Positions 9,011-18,319 of a stretch of 64,000 nucleotides of DNA are shown piece by piece (positions within the stretch are counted from its first letter, which is position 1; each line of letters opens with the position of its first letter). Under the pieces are notes generated by a model. It was not told the origin of the DNA. It worked only from the letters and a program-made list of their open reading frames with translations, and did no database searches. This DNA comes from G965250275 sp965250275 (GTDB lineage: Bacteria > Pseudomonadota > Alphaproteobacteria > Rhodobacterales > Rhodobacteraceae): assembly GCA_965250275.1 (NCBI GenBank), contig OZ252297.1, positions 4,665,971-4,729,970 of the forward strand. The letters run 5' to 3'. A program made the translations under genes and the position numbers.

Positions 9011-9620
9011 CGGGCAGGTGCCTCTCAGCTACAGCAAGAATTTCGTCAACGCCTTGGTAGAGTTTCCAAACAGACAGCTTCCCCGCCGATCGAAACTTAA
9101 GCAGGACCTCTTCTGACTCGTTGTGAAGGCTGATCAGATCAGACCACCGATGTCGTCGCAACACCAGTAAATCCGTGGTCCCTTCAATCCAAACATCAGT
9201 CCATCTCACCTTCGCGGCAACTGCAAAGAGCACCATGCAAACAAAAAGGAGAAAGGGGAATCCGAGGAACAGCCATTTGCCAGGGCTCCATGACAACAAG
9301 CTGCTTTGGTCTTCAAGAGCTAAACCAATTATCAGGCCGCACCCTCCCACCCCAAACGAAACAAATAAGATGCGGGCGCCAAGAAGCACACGACCCGTCC
9401 TTACGCCGTCGTCCGCCAGCGCCGCCTTGCGATCGCCTGTTCCCATAAACACGAGCATGAAGACCAGAACCGATCCCACGCTCAAGACCCCGAGAACGAG
9501 CATGAGCAGGTCTCCGAACACGCCGGCTGCTTCCGGATTGTTCCGAATGAAAGGAGCAGCCACCAATAAAGCGGTCCAAGCCAGGATCACAAAAGCCGCC
9601 GCTTTCGCGAGTTTTTTCAT
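8988..9620 (-). CDS. Predicted membrane protein of unknown function
   Basis: 210 residues from ATG at 9618-9620, chosen because GGAG lies seven bases upstream and the hydrophobic N-terminus begins there; a longer frame up to 9725 lacks a good ribosome site. Four hydrophobic segments are visible: about residues 7-22, 35-58, 80-105 and 120-140. The C-terminal third is soluble and basic (VLRRHRWSDLISLHNESEE), looking like a PH-type or YcxB-like cytoplasmic part, though I do not recognise the family. It overlaps mutM and lies divergent to ubiE, so it may be co-transcribed with mutM. Confidence 0.7.
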   Translation of the reverse strand: MKKLAKAAAFVILAWTALLVAAPFIRNNPEAAGVFGDLLMLVLGVLSVGSVLVFMLVFMGTGDRKAALADDGVRTGRVLLGARILFVSFGVGGCGLIIGLALEDQSSLLSWSPGKWLFLGFPFLLFVCMVLFAVAAKVRWTDVWIEGTTDLLVLRRHRWSDLISLHNESEEVLLKFRSAGKLSVWKLYQGVDEILAVAERHLPDAGTPRS

Positions 9621-9756
9621 GCCAACTCCATCCCATCCTCCACGCGGCGTTAAATGGCGATACGGATTTTGACCGCCTGCAGCATCCAGCCCGGTGGTTT
9701 GTGATATGGGTCGCATTGTGCGCACCGTTCAGCGGCCTATAACAGGGGCGAAATGG

Positions 9757-10527
9757 ATGAACGGCAAGACCGCGATGACTGAGCCAGATGAAAAATCGAC
9801 CCATTTCGGGTTTGAGACGGTGCCCGAAGGCGACAAAGCCGGACGGGTACAGGGGGTCTTTACCTCTGTGGCGTCCCGATACGACCTGATGAATGACGTC
9901 ATGAGCATGGGCATCCACCGCATCTGGAAAGATGCGATGATGGACTGGCTGGCGCCGCGTCCGGGCCAAAAGTTGCTGGACGTGGCCGGAGGCACCGGGG
10001 ATATCGCTTTTCGGTTTCTCAGACGTGCAGGACAGGGCCATGCCACGGTTCTGGACCTCACAGAACCGATGTTGATCGAAGGACGGCAGCGCGCCGAAGC
10101 GGAGCGGCTTGCAGACAGCTTGGACTGGGTTGTGGGTGATGCGATGGCCCTGCCGTTTCCAGATCGCAGCTTTGATGTCTACACGATCAGCTTTGGGATC
10201 CGGAACGTCACCCGTCCGCAGGACGCACTTTCCGAAGCGTTCCGAGTTCTGAAACCCGGTGGGCGCCTTATGGTGCTGGAGTTCAGCCAACTGCCCAGCG
10301 CCGCCATGCAGAAGGCCTACGACCTTTACAGCTTCAATGTAATCCCACGCATGGGACAGGCGATCGCAGGTGACCGGGACAGTTACCAATATCTGGTGGA
10401 ATCTATCCGTCGGTTCCCGGATCAGGAGACCTTTCTGAACATGATCCGTGCCGCTGGATTCGAGAACGCCAAGTACCGCAACCTGTCGATGGGTGTGGCC
10501 GCGCTGCATTCGGGATGGAAGATTTGA
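9757..10527 (+). CDS. ubiE: Ubiquinone/menaquinone biosynthesis C-methyltransferase UbiE
   Basis: 256 residues from ATG at 9757, which has AGGGG eight bases upstream; ATG at 9775 is the alternative and would give an equally complete domain. THFGFETVPEGDKAGRVQGVF is the typical N-terminal block. The SAM-binding motif I is LLDVAGGTGDIAF (about residue 75), and FGIRNVTRPQDAL is the UbiE signature region. The enzyme methylates the benzoquinol ring carbon in ubiquinone synthesis, at the membrane face. ubiB follows 55 bases downstream on the same strand, so both probably form a ubiquinone operon. Confidence 0.95.
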   Translation: MNGKTAMTEPDEKSTHFGFETVPEGDKAGRVQGVFTSVASRYDLMNDVMSMGIHRIWKDAMMDWLAPRPGQKLLDVAGGTGDIAFRFLRRAGQGHATVLDLTEPMLIEGRQRAEAERLADSLDWVVGDAMALPFPDRSFDVYTISFGIRNVTRPQDALSEAFRVLKPGGRLMVLEFSQLPSAAMQKAYDLYSFNVIPRMGQAIAGDRDSYQYLVESIRRFPDQETFLNMIRAAGFENAKYRNLSMGVAALHSGWKI

Positions 10528-10582
10528 AGACCACCCTGCCTAACCTTTCTGACCTTTTGCCTCTCGCGGCACCCGTGATCTG

Positions 10583-12115
10583 ATGCGTGGACCTCACAAC
10601 ATCTGGCGCCTGATCCGGACGGGTGCGACCCTCGAACGCACTGGCGCAATGCAGGTTGTGCTGGACGCTTTCGATGCGCCGCCTGCCCTGCGGTTTGTCG
10701 CACGGGCGCTTGGTGTGCCTTTTAAGTGGCTGGGATACTCCGGCGATCCCAGCATGCCGCCTGCAACGCGCGCTTTGACTGCGCTTGGTCCCGCCTACAT
10801 CAAATTCGGTCAGGTTTTGTCCACCCGCCCCGACGTGGTCGGGGACGAGCTCGCAGCCCAGCTGCGTGTGCTGCAAGACAAACTGCCGCCTTTCCCGACA
10901 TCTGAGGCGCGCAAAGAAATTGAACGCGAACTTGGCGAGCCAGTGGACCAGATTTTCTCTGAGTTCAGCGAAGCCATCGCCGCAGCCTCGATCGCGCAGG
11001 TGCACAAGGCCAAGCTGGCCGAGAACGGTCAGGACGTGGCCGTTAAAGTGCTGCGCCCCGGCATCGAGCGGGCCTTCAGAAAAGACGTAGACGCATTCTA
11101 TCTGGCCGCGCGAATCGTTGAAATATTCGCCCCCGGTGCACGCCGGCTGCGCCCGCTGGAGGTGATCGAGCATTTCGACGGCGTGGTGCGCGGCGAATTG
11201 GACCTCAGGCTGGAAAGCTCAGCCGCCAGCGAGTTCGCCGCCAACACGCAGAACGATGAGGGGTTTCAGCTGCCCCCGCTGGTCTGGGCTTATTCTGCGC
11301 GCCGCGTGATGACCCTGGGTTGGGCGGATGGAGTCCCTCTGGGAGACAACGCCGCCATTGACGCGGCCGGTCACGACCGCAGGGTGCTGAGCGAACGGGT
11401 CCTCCGACTGTTCCTGTTGCATGCATTGCGTGACGGGTACTTCCACGCCGATCTGCATCAGGGCAACCTGAAGGTCGCCCCGAACGGAGACATCGTTGCT
11501 TATGATTTCGGGATCATGGGTCATATCGACGAGTACACCCGACGGGTCTACGCCGAGATCCTGTTTGGTTTTATCCGCAAGGATTACAAACGCGTCGCCG
11601 AGGTTCATTTTGAGGCTGGCTACGTGCCGGCAGACCGGGATGTGGATGAGTTTGCACGCGCCTTGAGAGCGGTAGGGGAGCCGATCTTCGGTATGGATGC
11701 GTCCCGCATCTCTATGGGGCGCCTGCTCAGTTATCTCTTTGAGGTGACCGAGCGTTTCGGCATGGAGACCCGTACGGAACTGATCCTGCTGCAGCGCACC
11801 ATGGTGGTTGTCGAGGGTGTTGCACGGTCTCTGAATCCGACGATGAATATCTGGGAAGTCGCCAGCCCTGTTGTCACGGACTACATTCAAAAATCGATCG
11901 GCCCGCGCGCTGTGATCAAGGATCTGACCAGTACCGCCCGCGTGCTTGCGCGCTTCGGCCCGCGCCTTCCCGGATTGGTCGAAGCAGCGCTGATCGCGCA
12001 ATCGCGCCCAAACGACAACAAGCCCAAATCCGACCGGCGCCGGATCCTGTTATCGGCGCTGGCCGGTGCGCTGATCGGTGGCGCGGCTGTCGCACTCCTG
12101 AGCCACCTGACCTGA
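10583..12115 (+). CDS. ubiB: Ubiquinone biosynthesis atypical kinase/ATPase UbiB
   Basis: 510 residues. It has the ABC1/ADCK/UbiB signature IKFGQVLSTRPD (the KxGQ motif, about residue 75), the Ala-rich loop AAASIAQVHKAKL replacing the Gly-rich loop, a catalytic-loop segment HADLHQGNL and a DFG-like DFGIMG. A C-terminal hydrophobic helix (last about 20 residues) anchors the protein in the inner membrane. Family members support aerobic coenzyme Q synthesis, probably by ATP-driven extraction of lipid intermediates. The start lacks a strong ribosome site, which fits translation following ubiE. Confidence 0.95.
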   Translation: MRGPHNIWRLIRTGATLERTGAMQVVLDAFDAPPALRFVARALGVPFKWLGYSGDPSMPPATRALTALGPAYIKFGQVLSTRPDVVGDELAAQLRVLQDKLPPFPTSEARKEIERELGEPVDQIFSEFSEAIAAASIAQVHKAKLAENGQDVAVKVLRPGIERAFRKDVDAFYLAARIVEIFAPGARRLRPLEVIEHFDGVVRGELDLRLESSAASEFAANTQNDEGFQLPPLVWAYSARRVMTLGWADGVPLGDNAAIDAAGHDRRVLSERVLRLFLLHALRDGYFHADLHQGNLKVAPNGDIVAYDFGIMGHIDEYTRRVYAEILFGFIRKDYKRVAEVHFEAGYVPADRDVDEFARALRAVGEPIFGMDASRISMGRLLSYLFEVTERFGMETRTELILLQRTMVVVEGVARSLNPTMNIWEVASPVVTDYIQKSIGPRAVIKDLTSTARVLARFGPRLPGLVEAALIAQSRPNDNKPKSDRRRILLSALAGALIGGAAVALLSHLT

Positions 12116-12140
12116 TCGCGAATCGTGTTAGGCTGGCACC

Positions 12141-13154
12141 ATGCCCAAACCTAACCCTCACCGCCCCTTCATCCCGGACCCGGCGCAGATGGAACGTGTG
12201 CCCGACATCACCGGGAACACGATCAACGGACTTGGTGAACTCGAGTTTCGCAGACCGGGTATGGTGTACTGGGCGCCGGATGCTGACACGATTCCGCACG
12301 GAGAGATGCAGAAGTACTTCTACCTGCGCTCGAACGAAGTGGATGGTTTTGCCCAGGCGCGCGCAAGGCGTCTGGAGATCAATGAGGCGCCTTTGCCAGA
12401 CGTCGCGGACACGGCAGCACAAATCGCACCAGAGACCTGGACAGGACTACTGGATCGTTTCGTGGAGGCTGGCGATTGCGAGATGGTTGGGGTGGCCGAA
12501 ATGGACCCCGATTGGGCTTATGAAGGACACGTTGTACCGCAATCCCGGATCATAATGATCGGCGTACAGCACGATTATGACGAGATCAGCGCTGCGCCTG
12601 ACCCGGTGGCGGGGTTGGAAGTGGTTCGGCAATACACGCGCGCGGGGGCTGCGGCCAAGAAGATCACCGGGTGGTTGCACGAGCATGGCTGGGACGCGGA
12701 GGCCGTGACGGGCCCGCTCACCGGCACAGTAACCATGATCCCTCCGGCCTTGGCCTGCGGCTTTGGTGAATTGGGAAAACACGGATCGATCATCAACCCT
12801 GAGTTAGGAGCATCCTTCCGCCTGTCTGCGGTGCTAACGGATGCACCCTTCGCACCGACACCAGCCCGGTCATTCGGGATCGACGACTTTTGTCACAGTT
12901 GCCGGGTGTGCGAGGATGCGTGCCCTCCCGAGGCTTTGTTCTCAGAGAAGAAAACCGTGCGCGGCGTCGAAAAATGGTACGTCGATTTCGACAAGTGCAT
13001 TCCGTTTTTCAATCAGACTCACGGGTGTGCCATCTGCATTGCAGCCTGCCCGTGGTCGCGGCCTGGCGTCGGTTTGAACCTCGCGGCAAAACTTTCCAAG
13101 CGCGCTGAACGCCTCGCAGCAGAAGATGTCGAAGCCTCGCGTGACGGCGCCTGA
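12141..13154 (+). CDS. 4Fe-4S dicluster protein resembling reductive dehalogenase / QueG C-terminal region
   Basis: 337 residues. Two iron-sulfur motifs lie near the C-terminus: C251-x2-C-x2-C-x3-CP and C286-x9-C-x2-C-x3-CPW. Upstream, LACGFGELGKHGSIINPELG (about 204-223) resembles the cobalamin-domain segment of reductive dehalogenases (RdhA) and of epoxyqueuosine reductase QueG. No Tat signal is present, so the protein is cytoplasmic, unlike respiratory RdhA. It starts 26 bases after ubiB. I infer a cytosolic corrinoid-dependent reductase or dehalogenase; the substrate is unknown, and a plain Fe-S electron carrier is an alternative. Confidence 0.7.
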   Translation: MPKPNPHRPFIPDPAQMERVPDITGNTINGLGELEFRRPGMVYWAPDADTIPHGEMQKYFYLRSNEVDGFAQARARRLEINEAPLPDVADTAAQIAPETWTGLLDRFVEAGDCEMVGVAEMDPDWAYEGHVVPQSRIIMIGVQHDYDEISAAPDPVAGLEVVRQYTRAGAAAKKITGWLHEHGWDAEAVTGPLTGTVTMIPPALACGFGELGKHGSIINPELGASFRLSAVLTDAPFAPTPARSFGIDDFCHSCRVCEDACPPEALFSEKKTVRGVEKWYVDFDKCIPFFNQTHGCAICIAACPWSRPGVGLNLAAKLSKRAERLAAEDVEASRDGA

Positions 13155-13193
13155 GCGCCGACGAGCACTGCGAACAAGTACCGGTCGAACGGC

Positions 13194-13784
13194 CTACATG
13201 ATGGTTCTGTCTAGCGCCGGTCCATGGCCTTTGGAGCTGTGAAACTTTTTGTGGGCCTTTTCCAGCCGAGCATCGACCTTTGCCTCGGAGTACTTCGTGG
13301 TGAACTCTTTGGTGAACGTTTTCACGGCCGCTTTGAATGCTGATTTCTTATCCGGCCCAGAGCCCTTGAACTTCAGCGCGTCAATCTCTGCGCCCATCAC
13401 CTTGGCTTCTTTGTTGGTGACGTCCACGTGACCCTGCTCATGCTTTTCAAGCTTGGCCATGAACCGGTTCCATTCGGCTTTGGCGGCCTTGCTCAGGTTC
13501 TTGTCGCTGGCCAGCTTTGGCATCTGGATCGTGCATTTGTATTCAAGCGTGATTGACTTGTGCCAAAGTTCGGCGTCGAAACCGCCCTTCTTGTTCGGTG
13601 TGAAAGCGTGGTCGATCTTCACCGATGATGGATTGACTGTAACCGGACAGGTGGTCAGCCCTGCAACGTTCTTGCCATGGGCTTTCGGCCCCTTGGCTTC
13701 AATGCTCTTCCAGATTTCATCAAGGGTGTCGCCTTTGACCGTGTAGTTTTTTACGGTCGTGCCAATATGCTTGACCTTATACAT
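13194..13784 (-). CDS. DUF922-family putative zinc-dependent protease
   Basis: 196 residues. The key motif is KHEQGHVDV (about residue 125), an HExxH zinc site, within the layout typical of DUF922: a beta-rich N-terminal half starting TVKNYTVKGDTLDEIWKSI, then the helix with HExxH. Most DUF922 proteins are predicted secreted, but this one has no signal peptide; the basic C-terminal tail (KAHKKFHSSKGHGP) is unusual. It stands alone, convergent with the Fe-S protein gene and divergent from the methyltransferase-TPR gene. Proteolytic activity is a prediction only. Confidence 0.72.
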   Translation of the reverse strand: MYKVKHIGTTVKNYTVKGDTLDEIWKSIEAKGPKAHGKNVAGLTTCPVTVNPSSVKIDHAFTPNKKGGFDAELWHKSITLEYKCTIQMPKLASDKNLSKAAKAEWNRFMAKLEKHEQGHVDVTNKEAKVMGAEIDALKFKGSGPDKKSAFKAAVKTFTKEFTTKYSEAKVDARLEKAHKKFHSSKGHGPALDRTIM

Positions 13785-13860
13785 ACCAAAACTTTCATAC
13801 CGAATTTCTCAATGCCTCGAAATTGTACCGCAAAATCGCCGAACTGGATAGGACCTAAGC

Positions 13861-15576
13861 ATGCACGATGACGGATCAGGAATCGCTGGCGGGCCATCGC
13901 CCGATCGCATGTCTGGTGATTTGCGCCGAGCGCTGACCGCGCGCCAACGCACGGGCCAGGTGTTGGAGGATTATCGCCCGGTTTATGAGTGCCTCGATTT
14001 CCAGCTGTCGCGCCGCTTTTGGAACTTGCGCGCATCGGATGCCTTCATAGGCGGGGATGTGCCCTATGTGGTAACCAATGACGGGCATCTGGCAGCGAAC
14101 GGGGTCGAATGCCTTCTGGCCAGTCTTGATGCTCAATCCGGCGATAACGAAGAGATCACGGTGCTTGAACTGGGCGCTGGTTCTGGAATTTTTGCCAAGC
14201 AGTTCCTGGATCAGATCCAGGACCGTGCGCCGGACATCTATGCGCGCTTGCGCTACATCGCGACGGACGGATCCGCGGGCATGGTGGAAAACTGGGACGA
14301 AACAGGGGTTTTCAGGGACCACTCGGGTCGGGTCGACGGGCGCGTCGTCAGCTTGCCCGGGCTGGACGAAGCTCTGGCTGACACCCCGCGCATTCACGCG
14401 GTGTTTGCCAACTACATTCTGGACAGTTTGCCCTTCACGTTGCTGGCCCGGTTGGGCCCAGACCTCTGGGAGATGGAGGTTCAAACCGCGCTCGACGCCG
14501 ACATTGATCCCCTGCGCTACGTCACCTGCGACACGCATGCGCTGGCCGAACGGGTCGCGCGCGGTCATGATGATGATCTGGACAGTCTTGTCGATCTGTA
14601 CCCCGCTTTGGTTCTGGATGCCCGTTACCGGCAGGTACAGCGCGCTGATCTGGCGCAAGGTGAAACTGTTCCGGACAACCCAGTTAGACCCAACAAGCAG
14701 GCCGCACCTTATCTGCACTCGTATGGGGCACTCGAAACAATTCGAGAAGTCACCGACAGGCTGGCGCCGGGCGGGTTTCTGGCCATCGCGGATTATGGCT
14801 ATGACGCAACCATGCCAGAGCAGGACATTTTCGAGTTCCAGCATTTCGGGGGGTCAGCTGCAATTGGCCTGAACTTTGAGGCCGTAGACCGGGTTTGTGC
14901 TGAATGGGAAGATATCGAAGTCGTGCGCCCCGAGGGAGACAACGGCCAACTCCTCCTGCGCCTGGTGGGGCGCGAGCTGGCGCAGGCCACGCAGCAAAGG
15001 TTTCAAGATCTGGCAGGGAAAGCGCACTGGGACAAACTGACCGACCCGCTGCGCGCCGCTCAGGAACTCACGGGCAACGGGCACCTTGAGGCGGCTCGCT
15101 GGAAGTACGAAGAGGCGCTTCGGCTGCAACCTCATAACTGGGCGCTGATCGAAGAGGCCGCAGGTTTTCTGACCTATCGACTGGAGGCCTACGACGCCGG
15201 GTTGATGATGGCCAAGGCCGGGATCGAAAGGAACGCGCTCTCTCCAAACCTATGGAACATCGCCGGGGACTGCATGTTTTATACTGATCATCTGGAAGAG
15301 GCCGAATCCGCCTATCAACGCGCCAACGCGGTCAGCCCGCGGGATGTCCGTAGCCTGCTGAATCTCGCTTGGGTTGCCGCAAAGGTGGGTCAGGATGCCG
15401 TTGCCCTTGAGTACATCGCGAGGGGCCTGGCGCTGGACAAAAACGACGCGTTCCGGGACGCTTTGCTGTCCAAGCAAACCCAGATTCTTGAGACGCGGAG
15501 TGCACGACAACATCAAGACACCTTGCGTTCCGTGAACCGCATACGCGGGCATCGTGACCTGCCGACGCGAGACTAA
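13861..15576 (+). CDS. SAM-dependent methyltransferase with C-terminal TPR-like repeats
   Basis: 571 residues. Residues about 60-350 contain a methyltransferase fold with SAM motif I VLELGAGSGIFAKQFLDQI (about 100-118), VFANYILDSLP as a MidA-like motif, and GGFLAIADYGYDA. The family resembles the MidA/PF02636 group that methylates arginine on complex I subunits. From about residue 400 helical pairs appear (AAQELTGNGHLEAARWKYEE, AESAYQRANAVSP, ALEYIARGLALD), typical of TPR repeats. The start follows AGGACC. The repeats could bind a protein substrate. Function and substrate are unknown. Confidence 0.7.
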   Translation: MHDDGSGIAGGPSPDRMSGDLRRALTARQRTGQVLEDYRPVYECLDFQLSRRFWNLRASDAFIGGDVPYVVTNDGHLAANGVECLLASLDAQSGDNEEITVLELGAGSGIFAKQFLDQIQDRAPDIYARLRYIATDGSAGMVENWDETGVFRDHSGRVDGRVVSLPGLDEALADTPRIHAVFANYILDSLPFTLLARLGPDLWEMEVQTALDADIDPLRYVTCDTHALAERVARGHDDDLDSLVDLYPALVLDARYRQVQRADLAQGETVPDNPVRPNKQAAPYLHSYGALETIREVTDRLAPGGFLAIADYGYDATMPEQDIFEFQHFGGSAAIGLNFEAVDRVCAEWEDIEVVRPEGDNGQLLLRLVGRELAQATQQRFQDLAGKAHWDKLTDPLRAAQELTGNGHLEAARWKYEEALRLQPHNWALIEEAAGFLTYRLEAYDAGLMMAKAGIERNALSPNLWNIAGDCMFYTDHLEEAESAYQRANAVSPRDVRSLLNLAWVAAKVGQDAVALEYIARGLALDKNDAFRDALLSKQTQILETRSARQHQDTLRSVNRIRGHRDLPTRD

Positions 15577-15644
15577 GCGGGCTGCGCGCCACTACGAACC
15601 ACTTCCCTGCATCCGAAAAACCCGTCAGGATTGACGGAACGAGT

Positions 15645-16766
15645 ATGACAGCGCGTGGAGGGCCAAAAATCAGCAGCAGCACGCACAAAGCCGGCTGGAA
15701 ATCCTATTGGTCCTGGGCCTTTCCGGCCGCAGGACTCCTGTTTCTTGCGCTCAAGTATACGCACACAATCGAGATCGCCGGCCTCGGAACAACGCTGCTG
15801 TCTATCGTTTTGCTCGGGGGCAGCATCTTTTCCGCCGTGCACCATGCGGAGATCATTGCGCGCCGCGTCGGAGAGCCGTTTGGGTCGATTGTGCTGGCTG
15901 GCTCCGTCACCGTCATCGAAGTCGCCCTGATCGTGTCCATTATGCTCACCGCGCCGGACGGTGGCGCCACGGTCGCCCGCGATACGGTGTTTGCTGCCAT
16001 CATGATCGCAATGAATGGGATCATCGGATTGTGTTTGCTGGTTGGTGGGGCACGTCACTATGAACAGGGTTTCAAGATTCAGGGCACCGGTGCGGGCCTG
16101 GGCGTGATTGGCACGCTGGCGACGTTGGTCCTGATCCTGCCGAATTACACGTTGGCGGTCCCCGGACCGATCTATGCTGATCCGCAACTGATTTTCGTTG
16201 CCGTGGTGTCGCTCAGCCTCTACCTCCTGTTCCTTTTTGTGCAAACTGTCAGGCATCGCGACTTCTTTCTTGATGTGGCCGCACCCGACGTTCAGCACGC
16301 CCGGCCCACCGTGAAAGCGACACTTCTGAGCCTCGTGTTTTTGGTAATGTCGCTGACCGGCGTGGTCCTACTGGCCAAAACGCTCTCACCCATTATCGAG
16401 CGTGCCGTCGACTCTGCGGGTTTGCCCCCCGCCTTTGTCGGCGTTGTCATCGCGTCGGTGGTGCTTTTGCCGGAAGGACTGTCAGCACTCCGGGCGGCCC
16501 GAGCCAATCGGCTTCAGACCAGTCTGAACCTGTCCCTTGGGTCTGCGCTCGCAACCATCGGGCTGACGATCCCCGTCGTCGCAGTGGTCTCACTCACCAT
16601 CAACATTCCGCTTGCGCTGGGCCTGCGGCCAGAACACATCGTCTTACTGGTCTTAACGCTCTTCATGAGCACGCTGACATTGGCCACCGGGCGCACAACG
16701 GTACTGCAGGGTGGAGTTCACCTTGTCATATTTGGGGCGTTTATGGTGATCGCCGCCGTTCCGTAA
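15645..16766 (+). CDS. chaA: Calcium/proton antiporter, ChaA type (CaCA family)
   Basis: 373 residues, close to E. coli ChaA length, with about eleven hydrophobic segments. The two cation-binding alpha repeats are recognisable: GSVTVIEVALIVSIMLT (about residues 85-101) and VASVVLLPEGLSALRAARAN (about 265-285), each carrying the key acidic residue. The N-terminus is a short basic, Ser-rich cytoplasmic tail. The protein would export Ca2+ (or Na+/K+ at high pH) across the inner membrane in exchange for protons. It follows the methyltransferase-TPR gene by 68 bases but no functional tie is evident. Confidence 0.88.
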   Translation: MTARGGPKISSSTHKAGWKSYWSWAFPAAGLLFLALKYTHTIEIAGLGTTLLSIVLLGGSIFSAVHHAEIIARRVGEPFGSIVLAGSVTVIEVALIVSIMLTAPDGGATVARDTVFAAIMIAMNGIIGLCLLVGGARHYEQGFKIQGTGAGLGVIGTLATLVLILPNYTLAVPGPIYADPQLIFVAVVSLSLYLLFLFVQTVRHRDFFLDVAAPDVQHARPTVKATLLSLVFLVMSLTGVVLLAKTLSPIIERAVDSAGLPPAFVGVVIASVVLLPEGLSALRAARANRLQTSLNLSLGSALATIGLTIPVVAVVSLTINIPLALGLRPEHIVLLVLTLFMSTLTLATGRTTVLQGGVHLVIFGAFMVIAAVP

Positions 16767-16938
16767 CCTGATCTGCGCTGTCAATCAGGCCAGAGACAAG
16801 CTGACAGCCGGCGGCATCGAAACAAGGCGGTGATCCGATCGGACTGGGAGACGTTGTTTTTTTGTTGCGCCTTGTGTGAAGCTGGAACTTACCACCATTC
16901 TTGCGAAGCCGACCTTCCTGACCCAAAGGATTTTTACC

Positions 16939-17778
16939 ATGACCCACCCTGCATTTACGTCTGACTCCGTCGCCGTCGTGACCGGCGGCGCATCCGGCAT
17001 TGGCCTTGCGGCGGCAACGAAGTTCGCGGGCATGGGCATGCGTGTGGTCATCGTGGATCGTGCCGAAGATCGGCTCGGCGCTGCTGCGGACGCACTGCGG
17101 AGCGCTGGCGCCGCCGATGTCATGGCCGAGGCGACCGATGTCTCTGATCGCGCAGAGGTCGAGGCGCTCGAACGATCGATTACAGAGCGATTTGGCGGCA
17201 CAGATATCCTGATGAACAACGCTGGCATCGGCAGGCGTTCATCCTGTCTGGGCCCACTTGACGCTTGGCAAGCCATGCTCGGTGTGAACCTGTGGGGGGC
17301 CGTCAACGGCGCGCAAGTGTTCGCGCCCGGCATGATCGAGCGGGGTCGCCCCGGCGCCATTGTGAACACCGGGTCGAAACAAGGCATCACGACGCCTCCC
17401 GGAAATCCCGGCTACAACGTCTCCAAGGCCGCGCTCAAAGCATTCACCGAGGCTTTGTCTCACGAACTGCGCAACACGGAAGGATGCCAACTGACGGCAC
17501 ATCTTTTGGTTCCGGGGTTCGTCCATACCGCCATGATTGGCCTTGACGAAAAACCACCCGCTGCCTGGACGGCCGATCAGACCGCAGACTTTTTCCTGGA
17601 GAGCATGAACAGGGGCGACTTCTACATCCTCTGCCCCGACAATGACGTTTCGCGCACTCTGGACGAGAAACGCATCGCGTGGGCAGTTGGAGACTTGATC
17701 GAGAACCGGCCCGCTCTCAGCCGCTGGCACCCTGACTACGCCGAGGCGTTTGCCACATTTATCGAGTCAGATCAGTAG
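16939..17778 (+). CDS. Short-chain dehydrogenase/reductase
   Basis: 279 residues from ATG at 16939, preceded by AAAGGA eight bases away; a longer in-frame start at 16876 lacks a ribosome site and adds a non-homologous extension. The NAD(P) motif TGGASGIG is at the N-terminus, NNAG is present as LMNNAGIG, and the catalytic Ser and YxxxK are seen in NTGSKQG and GYNVSK. The acidic residue after beta-2 (VIVDRAEDR) suggests NAD preference. It acts as a classical SDR oxidoreductase on an unknown alcohol or ketone. It stands alone between chaA and two small minus-strand genes. Confidence 0.9.
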   Translation: MTHPAFTSDSVAVVTGGASGIGLAAATKFAGMGMRVVIVDRAEDRLGAAADALRSAGAADVMAEATDVSDRAEVEALERSITERFGGTDILMNNAGIGRRSSCLGPLDAWQAMLGVNLWGAVNGAQVFAPGMIERGRPGAIVNTGSKQGITTPPGNPGYNVSKAALKAFTEALSHELRNTEGCQLTAHLLVPGFVHTAMIGLDEKPPAAWTADQTADFFLESMNRGDFYILCPDNDVSRTLDEKRIAWAVGDLIENRPALSRWHPDYAEAFATFIESDQ

Positions 17779-17906
17779 TTTCGTTTCACGGCCTTCTCCC
17801 TTCCGGGCTTCCTTCGAACTTGCGACCGGTCCAAATGGTATTGCCAGGTGGACGACGCCCGAATTTGCGTTCCGCTCTGGCACCAATGCCAGCGGTGAGT
17901 CTTGGT

Positions 17907-18308
17907 TCAGTCGCTATCCCGTTCCAGCCTGACGAAAACCAGGGTCCGCCGCTCGCTGCCCTTGTCCTTGATGGTGACGTGATAGACATCCGTTCCGACG
18001 ACAAGCTCACGCAAGTCATAGCTATCGGGGTGATTTACACGGGCGTCGGGACCGGACTGATCGCCTTCGCGGCAGCGGGTGATTTCCGCCCACAACCCAT
18101 CTGAGAATGCAATGGCCTGTTCATCGCGATACTCGAATTCCCAATAGCATGACACGCCTTCGCGCGCTGCAAGGCCGACGAAACGGTCGCATTTCGATCC
18201 AGCTGGAGCCGCACCGGTGACATTGATTGTGTCGAGTACATCGACGCGCTCGCATCCCCCCGCCGAAACAAAGCCCGCAGGACCGAGGAGCGCCGCCGCC
18301 AATAACAT
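17907..18308 (-). CDS. Small secreted protein of unknown function
   Basis: 133 residues from ATG at 18306-18308. The N-terminus is a short hydrophobic signal (MLLAAALLGPAGFVSAGG) with little or no basic n-region, so an upstream GTG two codons earlier might be used. The mature part has four cysteines that could form two disulfides, consistent with a periplasmic protein. No family is recognised. It begins 12 bases after the stop of a 55-residue membrane protein, so the two are likely co-transcribed. Confidence 0.6.
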   Translation of the reverse strand: MLLAAALLGPAGFVSAGGCERVDVLDTINVTGAAPAGSKCDRFVGLAAREGVSCYWEFEYRDEQAIAFSDGLWAEITRCREGDQSGPDARVNHPDSYDLRELVVGTDVYHVTIKDKGSERRTLVFVRLERDSD

Positions 18309-18319
18309 CCCCACCTGCT

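Noticed and set aside
9313..10509. A long minus-strand frame across ubiE
   Set aside because: It is antisense to ubiE and the membrane protein gene region, with no ribosome site or domain.
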